A stretch of DNA of 41,606 bases from Mesostigma viride (GCA_009746045.1 RPFO01000103.1:1058591-1100196), one strand, 5' to 3'; shown: positions 1 to 18,200, counted from the first letter of the stretch. The notes: generated from the sequence alone by a model not told the origin. A program made the numbers and translations.

Positions 1-749
1 GCTTCTGACGGTTCTATTCTGTTTGGAGGTTCAAAACCAGGCCCACGTGCCTTCCCAGAACCCCCTAGAAATCATAAGATCTGCGCGAGAGCAATGCGAG
101 ACCTCAGATGGCATGCACACGTGAGGCAATACTGTACGAGAAGACGCTAGGGCGCCCTCGTTCCTATCTCCTTGTGCATAGGGATTGAAGGTTCCTTTAT
201 TGGTATCGGCGTGACGCATTCACGTGCTGTCAGTTCATCAATTGATGAGGCTCGCGATGGCCTCGGTGCTGCTAGCCATCATGACTGCTGATTGTTGCTG
301 TCACCCGCCTGGGCCCCCTCTTCCCCCCCCGCATCGCCCACTCCATGTATTAATTAATTACTACTGTCACCTAGACTGATCCATGTATACATCTGCTCAG
401 TTCTTTCTGCCATTCTCTTTATGGATGTGTCTCGCACAAACTGGATTTATTTGCCCGCTTGCGCCAGTGCCGTATGTAAGGCATGCAGCGCCCCAGCGAA
501 AGAGTTTTCCACGGTGCCAAGTGTACAGCCGTTGACCCCTGAGCACACCCTAATGACCTGCCCTGTCCTCTTCTGTCCATGTACCCTGTTGCCCTATTTA
601 CCCTACTCATGGGCCCCACCACCTAGTGGGCGTGGTGGTGGACGTGGAGCGTTACATTTGCAAGTAGAATGCGGTTGACCCCTGCACATACCAGATTATC
701 GTACTTACCCATATGCCTGCTGTAATTCTTCCGTTCTCCGCCAACCCAG
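1..749. other. Intergenic or intron sequence left of the first clear exon
   Basis: No convincing exon is seen here. It probably holds 5' intron sequence of the RPC7-like gene whose first visible exon starts at 750, because that exon begins in mid-codon. A tandem duplication of about 125-140 bp is visible: the string GTTGACCCCTG occurs at 531 and again at 673. The exon's 5' edge at 750 is copied at 626-656 with about one mismatch in 30 bases. Confidence 0.5.
626..656 (+). repeat. Copy of the 5' edge of RPC7 exon 750-875
   Basis: About 30 bases matching the start of the exon at 750 with about one mismatch. It is preceded by TAG where the true exon has CAG, so a usable AG is kept. It reads only about 10 codons before diverging. 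Confidence 0.7.
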
Positions 750-5921
<5,172 letters not shown>

Positions 5922-6045
5922 CAGCATCTGCAGAGAGCGCTATCTACTGACGGCATCTGCAGAGGGTGGTATTCACTAACTAAATCTGCAGATGGCGCTA
6001 TCTACTAACGGCATCTGCAGAGAGTAGTATCTACTTACACCGGAG
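5922..6045 (+). repeat. Four copies of the RPC7 terminal exon in its 3' flank
   Basis: After the terminal exon at 5905-5921, similar blocks start after CAG at about 5932, 5961, 5990 and 6019. Read in the exon's phase they would end the protein as ESAIY-stop, EGGIH-stop, DGAIY-stop, and ESSIYLH without an immediate stop. The acceptor CAG is kept in all four. Confidence 0.7.
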
Positions 6046-6687
6046 AGCATTCGCGCCTGCCCCAATAGCTGGCAGCCTCGGCTGTAATGCTTGACTCTCC
6101 CAACGGAGGCGCGTGAATGAATGAACGCAGCGTTGGCTGCCAGGATGGCTTCTTGTTGCCGGTGATGCGTTGAAAGGATTCGGAGAATGTCTGCAGTGCG
6201 ATCTGCCCCGGCTGAGACATGGCCATGCCTGCCATCCAGCAAGGCTGGGCCAGTCTTTGCCGACCACCACTCTGGTGCAAGAACCGCGTTGGCCATGCAG
6301 AATCTGCTGACCGCTTGCATAATCTGCTCCTGAAAAAATTGTGAGCCGCTTGCCTGGGTTCATTCGATCTTCCGGTTCCTGGGAGCCCTGGTGAGTCGCC
6401 CAGAGGTTACAAAGTAGCCATCGAGTTCGTGTCTCGATGCAGCGTCTGCAATGAACGAGTAAACGTTGGCTGCGATGTGCTTTCAAGCATAGCAAGGTTG
6501 CAAATGTTTCTCCTCAGGTGTCTCAAGGTTGGATGCTGCCAATCAATAGCCCTGTGATCGCCTGCCAGGGTCTACTGCAGCTTGCATGTGGGTCCTGTCA
6601 TTCATGGTCCACAAACCCCATTTGAGATTAAGAGAGGCCCCTCAAAAGTTGACCATTGACAGCTTCCTACACGTTGCAGCGCGTTGA
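6046..6687. other. Spacer with no recognisable gene
   Basis: Open frames of about 80-150 codons exist on the minus strand, but they have no recognisable motifs and are read as chance. This probably includes the 3' flank of the RPC7-like gene. Confidence 0.4.
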
Positions 6688-7168
6688 GTGCTGTGGGAGT
6701 CAAACCTTTCCAGAGCCAGTCGTGCCCCCTGTATAGGTTCACGGCTGTCGCGTGCGGTTCTTTGGCTGAGATTTTCGCTTTTGATAGAAGCGAGTGCGCA
6801 AGAGAGCTGCATCAGCTACCGGCTCGCAGATTTTGTGAGGGACCTCATAAAGCACGTCAACTGGCATGGCCTGTTGGGTGTGTTCAATGGCATGCTCTCT
6901 AAGTGTCTACGATCAGCGAGGCAGCCCGCATGAATGCCATGCAATCCCAAATGGCATTGTAATGGGAAGTGCAACCGGGGAGAACTGTGTGAGAGAAAGG
7001 TGTACAAACGATCAGAACTGCCAGTGACTGCGGCACATGTGTCCTGGCTAAAAATTATTCAGGCAGCCGTGCCTTCAGTGTGGCATGCAAGTCTAGCCGT
7101 ATTAGAGCCATTGCAGCATGCAACGGAAGATTTTAGGAAGCGGTATGCGTACTTTAAGAAGTCCCAGG
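6688..7168 (+). pseudogene. Possible exon(s) or coding remnant, unknown product
   Basis: Two neighbouring frames look protein-like. One around 6800-6930 reads FVRDLIKHVNWHGLL. Another around 7000-7168 reads AVLEPLQHATEDFRKRYAYF. The second ends at CCCAGG followed by GTGAGT, an excellent 5' splice site after 7168. No upstream acceptor or start can be fixed. The helix with FRKRYAYFKKS faintly recalls the N-terminal helices of OrfB/TnpB-type transposases, but no RuvC motif or zinc ribbon is seen, so that is only a guess. It may equally be one exon of an unrecognised host gene. Confidence 0.25.
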
Positions 7169-7795
7169 GTGAGTCCCTTAATTAATTACTATTTTCAACC
7201 AAGCAGTTTCTAATTACAATTTTCAACCAAGCAGTTTTTATAGCTGTGGCTATGCTTAGGCACTGGCTCCCTGTGACTTTGATCACTTTGCTGCTATTGT
7301 GTGTCAATCACTGTGGTCACCTGTGTATTGGACGTTGCATTGTACATGGCGAGCACCCTTTATCAGGGTCTGCATATGTGAGAATGCATGCATCGTGTTG
7401 CAATTAATTCAAGATGGCATATCGACACCTATGCATGGAGTTGAATTTTGCTCCAGTACCTGCAGCAGGCAGCCCTTGTCTCCTTCTTGTCATTTACATC
7501 GCACAATTGAAGCTAGGGACCCTTCTAGCTATTACATTAAAATTCAAGAAGTAAATTATAACATGGCTCCGTTCTAGCTATACTCTGGTTATAGTGGCTC
7601 TACACGTAAGCCAGCCATAATTTCAATGCACAAGGATACACATTTCCATCACCATTCATCTTCATCATCCTAAACGACTCGCACACGCGGACAAGATAAC
7701 GGCAGGCTCGAGCTACCATGGTCCGGATTCTCCCGATTTCTGGCCTGCGCTGGTTGTCTCCTTGATACTCTGGTTATACTTTGCCAACAGACACC
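7169..7795. other. Spacer with no recognisable gene
   Basis: AT-richer sequence with a short direct duplication (AATTTTCAACCAAGCAGTTT type) at about 7190-7237. Nothing coding is recognised. Confidence 0.4.
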
Positions 7796-7985
7796 ATTAA
7801 TTAATTAATTAATTAATTAATTAATTAAACTCGTGCTCCCGTTGGGGAGTCACGGAGCACCGAAGTGCTTTTAATCCCTGTGTGTGCACAACAGGAGAAA
7901 GGGCAGAGACCCCCAGTCTCCTTCATGCCTAAGGCATGCCACAGCTGCATTCGGGCGCGCTAGCTAAACGGACACGCTAACGATC
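7796..7985 (-). mobile_element. Short non-LTR-like element B with TTAA-repeat tail
   Basis: About 155 bp nearly identical to 29410-29562, read on the minus strand so that its 3' end abuts a (TTAA)n tail at 7796-7828. Next to the tail is a possible hairpin (GTGCTCC pairing with GGAGCAC, 7833-7860). The tail resembles that of the LINE family in this window, which suggests a SINE-like partner or another LINE's 3' end. A short diverged relative of the hairpin lies at 5404-5431. Confidence 0.6.
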
Positions 7986-8112
7986 CGGCAGCCTGTGGGT
8001 GCAATAAGACCCATGTGAGCGTATCATAACAAGGAGCGTGGGCAAGTAGTCGGGGTAAAATTGGCTCTTTTTTAGCAAATTTAGCAAATTAGCAAATTAG
8101 CGGAAGGCGGGG

Positions 8113-8323
8113 GCCGAGATTAATTAAGAGGTACCTTGAAATTAAATAAGACGCATACCTCTATCGAGATATAGGTTTGGAGGCAAGTTTCTATTGGCGT
8201 TAATTTGTACTATTGTACGACAACTGTCAAGGGTGACGGCATGTACTGAAATCGCGGATACTTTCTAGATCGATTGCGCATTCGACGGTTAAAAGGCAGA
8301 GCTGCGGTTGAAAGTACTGTACG
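8113..8323 (+). repeat. Direct duplication, copy 1
   Basis: About 210 bp, from CGAGATTAATTAAGAGGTA to AGTACTGTACG, repeated with small differences at 8451-8688. No coding function is seen. Confidence 0.85.
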
Positions 8324-8450
8324 TGGGGGGGGACGGTGTTACAACGGGGGGGGGACGCATTTATGGGGGGGGGGACGGTGTTACAACGGGGGGACGGTGT
8401 TACAACGGGGGACGGTGTTACAACGGGGGGACGGTGTTACAACGGGGGGG
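8324..8450 (+). repeat. G-rich minisatellite (GGACGGTGTTACAACGG)n
   Basis: About six imperfect units of 17-20 bp separate the two copies of the direct duplication. Long G runs are present on the plus strand. Confidence 0.85.
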
Positions 8451-8688
8451 CGAGATTAATTAAGAGGTAAGTTACCTTGAAATTAAATAAGACGCACGCC
8501 TCTATCGAGATATATGTTTGGAGGCGAGTTTCTATTGGCGTAAATTTGTAGTATTGTACGAAAACTGTCAAGGGTGACGGAAAGTACTGAAATCGCGGAA
8601 GTGTCGCGGGGACGTTTCTACTTTCTAGATCGATTGCGCATTCGATGGTTAAGAGGCAGAGGTGCGGTCGACTGGCAGTACTGTACGA
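8451..8688 (+). repeat. Direct duplication, copy 2
   Basis: Second copy of 8113-8323. It carries a small insertion near 8605 (GTGTCGCGGGGACGTTTCTA) that the first copy lacks. Confidence 0.85.
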
Positions 8689-9216
8689 CGGTGTTGGACG
8701 GAATTTCCGGTTAGCGATGCGGTATAAAGCTTTGCATGTCACGTTGTCGGATCTTAGCCCTTGCGTCGCGCTATGCTGTGGCGAACTTATTCTCCGCCGT
8801 CAGATTGCACCGTCGATGAGCGTCGATGCTCGTCGATGAACCCAACGCAAGCCATGTGACGGAAAGAAGTAAAAATTGGTGCGGCGGCCTCTAAGGCTGA
8901 GTTTGGTAAAGTACGGAACTTCTAGCCCGGCGACTCCGCGTCGAGCAGTCCGCAGGTAGTCCGCCGGCGTTAATTTGTTAATTTTGTTAATTTGTAAACT
9001 GGGGACAACCTAGTCAGAAAAAAAAAGGAATCTGATCGAAGCCAGGACGTAGCATGGCTGTACAAGGACTAAGCTAAGGCTATGGCTGGTTGTGTACCGT
9101 GCGGACATTAGCGGTGCACGTGACTAGGTAAGGTGGCACAACTAGGCAAACATTCTAAGCATGGCTGCCATGGCGGCATGCAGTGACTACCATGGAAGTA
9201 AAGCTAGGGCTACAAG
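8689..9216. other. Spacer with no recognisable gene
   Basis: Mixed-composition sequence. No motif or splice-consistent exon is seen. Confidence 0.4.
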
Positions 9217-9300
9217 CTATTCTAGCCCGCTGGCGGGGGGCGTCCACATCTTGTGGTTGATCATCAGGTCCCCGCCCCTCCAGTACACCTTCTGGGGGTC
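9217..9300 (-). CDS. Possible terminal exon of an unrecognised host gene
   Basis: On the minus strand CCACAAGCAG at 9301-9310 would be an acceptor. It is followed by 27 codons beginning DPQKVYWRGGDLM and ending PPASGLE before a TAG at 9217-9219. Composition is GC-rich and the sequence is protein-like, unlike its surroundings. Upstream exons would lie at higher coordinates but none could be linked in phase. The product is not recognised. Confidence 0.3.
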   Translation of the reverse strand, partial: DPQKVYWRGGDLMINHKMWTPPASGLE

Positions 9301-9440
9301 CTGCTTGTGGCGGAGCAGACACCATGCAGACAAATTAGATATATGCACTGCAACCCATGCATGGCTACCAGAATTTATATGCATACTGGCGTCTGGCCAG
9401 GTTGTCTCCTTCATACTGGCCAGATATATTCTGATTCACC

Positions 9441-9683
9441 CCCGGGCAGCCTCCTGGTTTGTCTGTAATATGGAGGCAGGTAGTGATGAAGGAGACCACC
9501 CCCAAGCCTGTGGGGGCTCCGCGTGTGACCAAGTATGGCATTCATAGCGATTCGGGCCGCGGTGCCCACACCCCTGTAACTAGGACCTAGATAGCTTATA
9601 CCATCCATTCCATCTCATGTTCCCCTCCCACTGAGGACTTATGCTCACGTGACGCAGTCACGTGTCTATTAATTAATTAATTA
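9441..9683 (+). mobile_element. 5'-truncated LINE, 3' end copy 1
   Basis: This is the 3' end of the LINE family seen at 26.7-29.9 kb. It includes the last codons of the ORF (KETTPK..GAPRVTKYGIH), a 3' UTR, the hairpin CACGTGACGCAGTCACGTG at 9646-9664 and a (TTAA)n tail. About 20 bp are missing near 9478 relative to copy 2. Confidence 0.75.
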
Positions 9684-9922
9684 ATGGAGGCAGATGGTGC
9701 GCAAGGATAGATGGCAAGTAGTGATGAAGGAGACCACCCCCAAGCCTGTGGGGGCTCCGCGTGTGACCAAGTATGGCATTCATAGCGATTCGGGCCGCGG
9801 TGCCCACACCCCTGTAACTAGGACCTAGATAGCTTATACCATCCATTCCATCCCATGTTCCGCTCCCACTGAGGGCTTATGCTCACGTGACGCAGTCACG
9901 TGTCTATTAATTAATTAATTAA
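9684..9922 (+). mobile_element. 5'-truncated LINE, 3' end copy 2
   Basis: Tandem second copy that begins directly after the TTAA tail of copy 1, with hairpin 9884-9902 and its own tail. Head-to-tail arrangement of two 3' ends fits integration of a new truncated copy into an existing tail. Confidence 0.75.
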
Positions 9923-12204
9923 TATTCTGATTTGGCACGCCGCAAAGGTGAAAACCATTTGCGTTCAGTGCCGGTCCGCGGAAAACGCGGAAAAACGCGA
10001 TCTGCAACTGAATCCAGGCCGGTATCGAACTGGGGACCTCTCGCACCAATTTTGCTGACTATAGGACGGACGTCTCCGGATCCTAGGGCATCGCCAACTG
10101 ACACCTACGTTCTGTGTATATATCTACGATATCTGCAAACGTGCAAAACCATATTATGCAAAGTCTTGGCTCAACCCGATGGGTCATTCGCAACAGAGAT
10201 AAATAGGTAGCTATGGAATATATTCACTGATTATATAGGGCACGAGCGTGTCAAGCAACGCAGCCGGCAGCGCTGGCCACCACCAACAAGCCGGCCATAG
10301 TGGGCTTGAAGGCGGCGAAGCACAGCTACTGCACGTCCCGGATGCTACAACCAAGTGCGGTCACACAGATCTGTGGCCACAGCTCTGCAGATATGCCTTT
10401 TAACTTGCATCTGTGCAACCCTAGACTCCAGGAGAAAAGGCAGTACGCGGTCCCCCTTTCCACCTGCCTGATCATGCATAATATGTGGGGCAGAAACCAG
10501 ACTCAGTCAGCTGCGCATAAGCACAACCCTCCATGCTTCTGACGATAATTATCCACAAAATGGCTGCATCGACATCCACATCCAGGTGCTGAAAAGTGAC
10601 AGACCGGCAGGCAGAAATAAGATCTTCTCCACTCGGTTTTCGGCCAAGGTGCTTGTTTTGGCCATCCCCCGTGGCAGCCTTTATGGCGCAAGTCCACTGA
10701 CATGTCGACACAAGACTACTGACTCTCTTCATGCTGAGGTGTACCAGTCCCTCGTGCTCCTAAATTGAGCTTATCTCGCGGCATGCCACGATCAGCCATC
10801 GCCTGCATGGACAGCTATCCATCGGCCAGCTTGAATTACCCCATGCCCACAATGCCCTCGGTCAGCCCCCAAGGCACCGACACGATTGAGGAATTACAAG
10901 CCAGGTGCATGAACCTGCGGGGGATGAGAACCCTCTGCTCTGTCTCTCTCTCTCCCCCTCTCTCTCCTGCTCGATCCCACCTTAGCCCAGCTGGCGTCCA
11001 CAGCCACCTGCAAGGCCAGCTGTCCCACAGGCGTTCCAAAATCGACATTCAAATACTAACATCCATAGCCTTCCCTGCCCGCCTTCCTCCTCCGCTTCAG
11101 GTGCAGCATCACCAACTGGTTCATCCTGCATGTCTTTTTCCCCCACCCGGGCCGTACGAGCTACTTTTCTCTTTGCCCCGCATCCACCGCAAGCCCACCA
11201 CCGCCCCCAAGATGAGGCTCCTCAAATCGGCTTGCAAACGTCCCGCCTTCGTTCGCTTCACCCACGCCCTGGACCACAGGGCCGGCCAGCCACGGCGTGG
11301 GGGAAGCGAACAAACTAGCAGGCAGACAGCCACGAGGGGGGACGTCATTGTGCGCTCATGCCTGCTGGCAGCTGCCACAGTCAGTTGCAACAGTCATGCA
11401 TGAATGCCGGCTTCCTGCAAGCTCTGTGACAAGTCTGCCGGCTGCCATCCCGCACCCTCGTTGCCTGTCATTATTCCGTCCAATGAATCAGCCCATAGGC
11501 CATGCTGCAGGTGTGGGATGTGAGCCCAATCGCCGATGGCTGCTCCCGCTCGCGCCCATTCACATCCCAGCTCCCTTCTCCGATTAATTTCTTTATTCAA
11601 TTTCTCTCCCCGGCATGGCTCCCCCTCCATCTCATTCCATTGCCTTCCAATGCCAACTTTCCTCCCCTCAAGGAGAAATCTCAGCGGACCCCCTCTCGTT
11701 CCTGCGAATGTAAAATGCGTTCCCATTCACAAGAACCCGGTCGTGACTCCCCTCAGAATTAGCATCACAGCCTAATCCCTGCCTTAAGATAAAAGACCCT
11801 GCATGGCGTCCAGGAACAGGACAAAGTCCTGGAATGGAACAGGCACTTGGGCCATTGCGCACGAACTAGTTGTAGTTTTGGCGCATTGGTGGTGCGCAAT
11901 ATTGTTGCGGGAGTGTACAATGCCGACCTGGATCCGTGCATCCACGTGCCGCCGCAGCATGCACCGTCCCAATCCATTCCCATGCCGCGTGCAGCATGCG
12001 GCACCAGGATTCACATTCCGGAGTCGCGCTTCGCAAGGGCCACCCCCAATGGCCCAACAGTACAGGTGCCGGATGATAGCTGGCACTGCCGTTTCCATGA
12101 CTTTCAGTCACCACCGTATACCCCGAACTTTCGCCGTGACCATATTACATGCATTCATGGTAGAGGTCACGCCTAGGGGGAGGAGCATGCAGACGGATCG
12201 CCGT
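9923..12204. other. 2.3-kb region without a firm gene
   Basis: Protein-like stretches occur, for example 10586-10678 (+) reading DRPAGRNKIFSTRFSAKVL after a CAG, 10270-10350 (+) reading TNKPAIVGLKAAKHSYC, and 11105-11180 (+) reading CSITNWFILHVFF. They could be exons of a host gene, but phases and splice sites could not be chained and no family is recognised. A B-box-like GTTCGATAC occurs on the minus strand near 10020-10030. Confidence 0.3.
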
Positions 12205-15200
12205 CTACATGCCGCCGCCGTCCTCGTTAATCCACCCTTGGATGAGCGCCGCGCGCACAGGGTTGATGCGCGTCGCGAACAGCCCTGGCAGACCCGTGAT
12301 GGTGTACGAGGTCAGCCCGTGCACGCGCTGGGTGTCCGGGTCCCACCAGGGCGCGCCGGCCATGCCGGGGCACGAGATGGCGTTGATGTGCAGGCTGTTG
12401 GGGGAGAAGTCGATCACCAGCGCGTCGGTCCACAGGAACTGGCCGGTGATGCCTCGAGTGGTGATCGCGCTCTCGCTGCGTGTGTGCGTGCAGGGGTGTA
12501 TGAGTGTGTGTGTTGGGGGTGGGGGCGGGGGTGGGGGGACAGGGATGCCAAAGCAGTAGATAGGATCAGACATTGCAACGAGAGGAACGGCCTTTTGAGG
12601 ATGTGCGGGGACACGTTCGTTGTCGCGCTCTCGCTCTCTTGTGGGGGGATGCAGGGCACAACACATGCAAGCATATGGTGCGAGCGCAAGAGTTCCTGTG
12701 TGACGGCAGAAGTTGGGAGCAGGTACACAAAAAGGAACGACAAGCTTTTAAACCACTTGGGCCACAAACCACAGCCCCTCTGTAGTTGCATATCTCGTTC
12801 TAATATCATATCTCGTTGAGGTGAAAGTCTTGCATTGACAAGAAGAAACCCAAGCCCTTGAACCACGTGAGCCGCGCACCGTGGCCCGAACGGGTGCCCA
12901 GCCACGCTGTTGATGGTGCCCTTGTCTATGAACGCAAAGACCTGCTATTTTGTGCCACGCACCATGGCCCGAACGGGTACCCGGAAGACGACAGCGGCGA
13001 CGCGTTGTCGGCGGTGTCGATGATGGACAGGTAGCGCCCGTTCTCACCCAGGGGGGCTCCCAGGGTGATGAGGGCCAGATCCTCCTCAAATGCCCCTCGC
13101 TGCACCCAGCCCTCCTGCACGCGCACGCGCACCGCCTGCACGCACGGATAGAGGGCAAGGACTGCCGTGATGGGCATGAGGTTGGGCACTACTAGCAAAG
13201 AACGCGACGGGCACCTGGCAATGATCCTGGCATTGGGGAGCTGGCAACCAGCTCAACCAGGTATGGACCAGGCACATCCTCTGTCATGATTTTCCATGCA
13301 TTATAATTAATTAACTAATTAACAGCACGTACACTGCGTCACGTGGGTACCAATAAAGGTATATATATAGGTACCTTGAACCACTATACACAACGAGGAG
13401 GGAGGGAGGGCGCCCTAGCTTTTCTCACCGGCTCAAGTGGACAGGCAGGCCACAGAGGACTCTCTCTGCATCATGCATTATAATGACAAAGGCAAAAGGT
13501 GCTTTCTTACGAAAAAAACGGAAAGCGCGAACAAAGGAGCAGCTTAAAACAAAAAATCTTGGAGGACGCTTTAGAATGGAAAGAAGAAGAAGCAGCTCTG
13601 GCTGTCGTTGAGGGGTTCCATGGGGGCGTGGCTGGAGCAACGTCCTCTTTGACGGGCAGTTGGGCCCCGCCGGCACCCGTCAGGCATGCCGGGTGATGCA
13701 TGTCGACTGGGCATGCAGCTACGTATATGTGAGTATAAGTAAAGCTATATATGAGTAAAAGTAAAGCTATATATGAGTAAAAGTAAAGCTATTCCAAATG
13801 TTGGCCAGTGCGGCCAGCAGGTGCAGAAAAGGTAGGAGGGCACGTTCACGTGCATATTTAAGGGCATATGAAAGGGCATCCTGAAGGGGGCACGATGTTG
13901 ATTTGTGCGCTTGTCCACGATGTTGGTTTGCACGCTGCCCAATGCCCCTTATTTTGCCTGTTCATTTTCTGTCCCTTAGCAGCCATGACACACAGGTCGC
14001 TCGCACCCTTGTGCCCTTGAAAGAGCAGCAACAACATATGGTTAAGTGGCCAAAAGTTTGGTGCTCTGGTGAGCGTTCACGGACTATGCATCAACATGGA
14101 GCCGACAGAGCAGGTGGATCCTGGATTACTCAGATATAGTGACCGACAGCTACTACAGCAAGCAAGCAAGCAACCGGCAGCCGCATTTTCAAACGGCACG
14201 CATGGCATTGCGCTGACTCGCGAAACACTGTCTGTTTGGACAGTGTTTTGGACAGGATGCAAAACACGGTTTGGACATAAACGGATGCACCAAGGTGGAA
14301 CACGAGCGCACATGGATGGAAGACGACTCAAAACAATAAACACGCTACAATAAGCCACCTTCACCCAACAACGTTTCACAAACAAGGACGCACCGAGGGG
14401 GAGCCAAAGGGCGCGTTGATCTCCCCCCCACCCAAACACGGGCGTATCACTACTAAAGACCTACTAAAGTATTAGTAGTAAAACCCCGGTAGAAACCCTT
14501 TCATGAGATATGCCAATCCTCACATCCGATGATTCTTCTACTGCTACGATTTATAATACAGTGTTGAAGGTAGTATCCCACCGAGGTGGAGCCAAAGGGC
14601 GCGTTGATCTCCCCCGTGGGCGCGATGGAGATGCCGGGTGCCAGCAGAATGCTGCTGGCCTGGCCGGGGTCCGTCGCGGCGCCATCAAAGTTGAGGTCGC
14701 GGGTGTACACGCACTGGCCCGAGGTGAGGACATGACGAGGGGCTGCGTCACGGTTCGGCGGTGACGGGGCAGTAGCATGCATACATATGTGATGTCATGT
14801 CATGTGGGGGGGGGACGTGGGCATGCAAGGGGGGGAGGAAAACACGTGGCTGAGGTCAAGGGGGAGAGGGAAACGCGTTGCTGAGGCAAGGGGAGAGGAA
14901 AACGCGAGGCTGAGGCAGGGGGGAGAGGAGAGCGCGTGGCTGAGGCAAGGGGAGAGGAGAGCGCGTGGCTGAGGCAAGGGGAGAGGAGAGCGCGTGGCTG
15001 AGGCAAGGGGAGAGGAGAGCGCGTGGCTGAGGCAAGGGGGAGAGGAGAGCGCGTGGCAGAGGCAAGGGGGAGAGGAGAACGCGTGGGTGAGGCAAGGGGG
15101 AGAGGGAAACGCGTGGCTGAGGCAAGGGGGAGAGGAAAACGCGAGGCTGAGGCAAGGGGAAGAGGAGAACGTGTGGCAGAGGCAAGGGGGAGAGGAGAAC

Positions 15201-18200
15201 GCGTGGGTGAGGCAAGGGGGAGAGGGAAACGCGTGGCTGAGGCAAGGGGGAGAGGAAAACGCGAGGCTGAGGCAAGGGGAAGAGGAGAACGCGTGGCTGA
15301 GGCAAGGGGGAGAGGAGAACGCGTGGCTGAGGCAAGGGGGAGAGGAAAACGCGAGGCTGATGCAAGGGGAGAGGAGAGCGCGTGGCTGATGCAAGGGGAG
15401 AGGAGAGCGTGTGGCTGAGGCAAGGGGGAGAGGAGAACGCGTGGCTGAGGCAAGGGGGAGAGGAAATCGAGGTGTGTCGGTCCATACTTATCATGGGGTT
15501 CATACAAAAATACCCCATACTGTAGTATAAACATGTCCATAGAATAATTAATAATTAATAATTAATATTAATGTCCATAGATACCCCGGACCAACACAAG
15601 AGGTTCACATGCAGGGGCAAGAAGAGGTGATGAGGAGGTACACCTGAAACCCTAAACCATGCTGGAGGGCATGAGCGAGACGAGGGGAGTCTTGTTGGGC
15701 GGGGGTGCACGCACCGGCCTGAGGTGACCGCGTGACAGGCAGCAAGGGGGGAAGCGGAGCACAAAGTGTAAAGCAAAGGGGGTAACCAGATATGGTGGGG
15801 GGGTGGGGAGGGGGGAGTGAAGGAAAAGGGTGAAAATGTCACAACTTGCTGCTAGATGGTGAAGGGAAGACAAGGGAAAAGTGGAGGGGGCCATCAAAGG
15901 GGAGGGGAAGGGAGAGGGGAGTTGTGTTACTTGACAAGAAGAAGAGGAAGTGGGAGGGGGGAAGGGGGATGGGGGATGGGGAGGGGAAGGAGGAGAGAGG
16001 AATAAGACGGAAGACCAAGTGGGAGGGGGTGTGGGTGTGGGTAGGTAGACCAGGTGCGTACGGCCAGCCAGGGAGAGAGGGGAGGGCAAGGAGGCTACAT
16101 TACAAGAACACGGCGACAAGGTGGTGGCCTTTGGTTGGGGCCTAGGTTATCTAGTATCGACGGCACACGACTGAATACCAGGGAGGGAGCGGTGGGAGCG
16201 GTGGAGGGACTAGATAGGTACACTAGATAGGTGCAAGCGGATGATGGAATGGGCAGGGGGCCATCTGGTGGTGGGAGATGCGATTGTGTCTCTTCACACT
16301 TTCGCGCGTACACTACTTTTTGTTGTCTCGTTGATACTGCGGCTTCACAAGGCAGCCGCTGCGGGTGCCGATTAAAGCGTCCGCATGTGCCCACTATAGT
16401 GACCGCGATGTGCCCACTACAGTGACCGCGATGTGCCCGCGATAGTGACCGCAATGTGCCCACTGGCTACGGCTTTGCAAGGCAACCGCCCTCGGGGTTG
16501 GTTTCCGCACTTGTTCTGTGGTTTCGGCTGTCTATGCCGGCCATCCTAGTTACTATTGCAACCGCTACGATGATACAACTGTTCCAGCGTAGTGGAGTCA
16601 TTCTCCCGTGCCTACGGAACGGGGCTGCTTCCCATGTAAACCTAACGGGGCGAGGATAACGGAGCGACCGCAGGGTGGGCACCCATGCAGGTGCAGGACG
16701 CCTGGGTAGACCGGTCTTGAACATCCATACATGCACCAGGACCAGGTAAACATTCCACTGTTCACATATAGCAGCAGCGTGTACGATATGCCCAGTGTAG
16801 CACTTACTGATTAGGACCAGGTGGACATACCACGATTCACATGTCAGCAGCATGTACGATATGCCCAGTGTAGCACTTACTGATTAGGACCAGGTGGACA
16901 TACCACGATTCACATGTCAGCAGCATGTACGATATGCCCCACAGCGGCACTTACTAATCGCCAACGTTACCTATCGTGTAAACAGTAACGCTATCGTGTT
17001 GCTAGTAATCCTAACTATCGTGTAAACAGTAACGTTATCGTGTTGCTAGTAATCCTATCTATCGCGTTGCTAGTGACGCGATCGCATTGCTAGTAAGCCT
17101 ATCTATCGTGTCACTAGTAACGTTATCGTGTTGCTATCGTGGGTACCGCGTCGTCCTTCCAAACGTGCCCTTATACACTGACCGTGATGCCTGTGCCTGA
17201 TGGCTTGGCACCCGTACTTACTACCCTGGTACCTGCACTTACTGGCACCCTTACTTTGCACCCGTACTTACTACCCTGGTACCTGCACTTACTGGCACCC
17301 TTACTTTGCACCCGTACCTACTATTTCGTTATCTGAACTTGCAACCCCGCGGTATTCTCTACTTGCTGACCCCAGCGCCCACTGTTCTGGCATCTGCACG
17401 CCCGTCACGTACTGATCGCAACGCCCGTGCAGGACAGGCTGCGCGTCTGGCCCGGAGCCGATGTGAACTCCGAAATGATGAGATATATGGCGTTGAATGG
17501 GGGCGCGCCAGGGCTGGCCACAGGCGCGGGCAGCGTTGGATCCGGCAGAGCGCCACTAGGGGACGGTGCGGGGGCACCCGTGGGGGCGCCCCCGCTGGGA
17601 GGGAAGGGGAGGATCTGTTGCGACGTGAACTCCTGTGGGGTGGGGCCCGGGGACAGCCAGCATATGCCAGGGATAGTTAGGGTTTAGGGTTTAGGGGGAA
17701 CGCCAACACGCAAGGAGTGCATAGATAGGGAGGTCACTTGCCATGAGAAATGACCATGGCAGTTGTGGGGAGAAGCCCAAACAACGCCAGTACTCATGCA
17801 AGAGATTGAGGTCGGAAATACAGCTTAGACTTGGATGGGGCTCGCCAGGGATAGTTAGGTGACATGGTTAGGACTTTAGCCCGGAGTCTCATGTCGCTGT
17901 CCCGAGCTGCAGCAACTGGGGCAGGAAGAATAGGCAATGATAAGGGTAAATTCTAGGGAAGGATGTAACTATACTGGAAGATGTTGAGCCAGTCAAGCCG
18001 TGAAGAAAAAGACGCAAGCGACAGTGCCGAGAAGCAACCCTGGTAACGCTTCGAGAGAAACTCGTACCCCGCGCGTGTTCTCGGCCGCCTGCTTTACCCC
18101 GACCTTAAAACGATCCACCGCGTCGACGAAGGAGCCCTCCTGGGTCGCGTACTCGAACATTCGGTGCCCACCTGCAACCGCCTCGAACATGAGACAAGCT

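Noticed and set aside
6934-7168. TnpB/Fanzor-type transposase N-terminus
   Set aside because: Only a vague helix resemblance; the RuvC motifs and zinc ribbon that define the family are absent. Kept only as an unknown possible exon.
9950-10090. Possible tRNA or tRNA-derived SINE on the minus strand
   Set aside because: A GTTCGATAC B-box-like string exists, but no complete cloverleaf or acceptor stem could be drawn.
10586-10678. Possible exon reading DRPAGRNKIFSTRFSAKVL
   Set aside because: Protein-like and preceded by CAG, but it could not be linked in phase to any other exon and no family was recognised.
14795-15540. Long open frames (up to about 246 codons) on both strands
   Set aside because: They are produced by the 29-30-bp minisatellite in several phases at once and give only repetitive Pro/Leu/Ser or Glu/Gly/Arg sequence. 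They lie inside an intron of the protease homologue.
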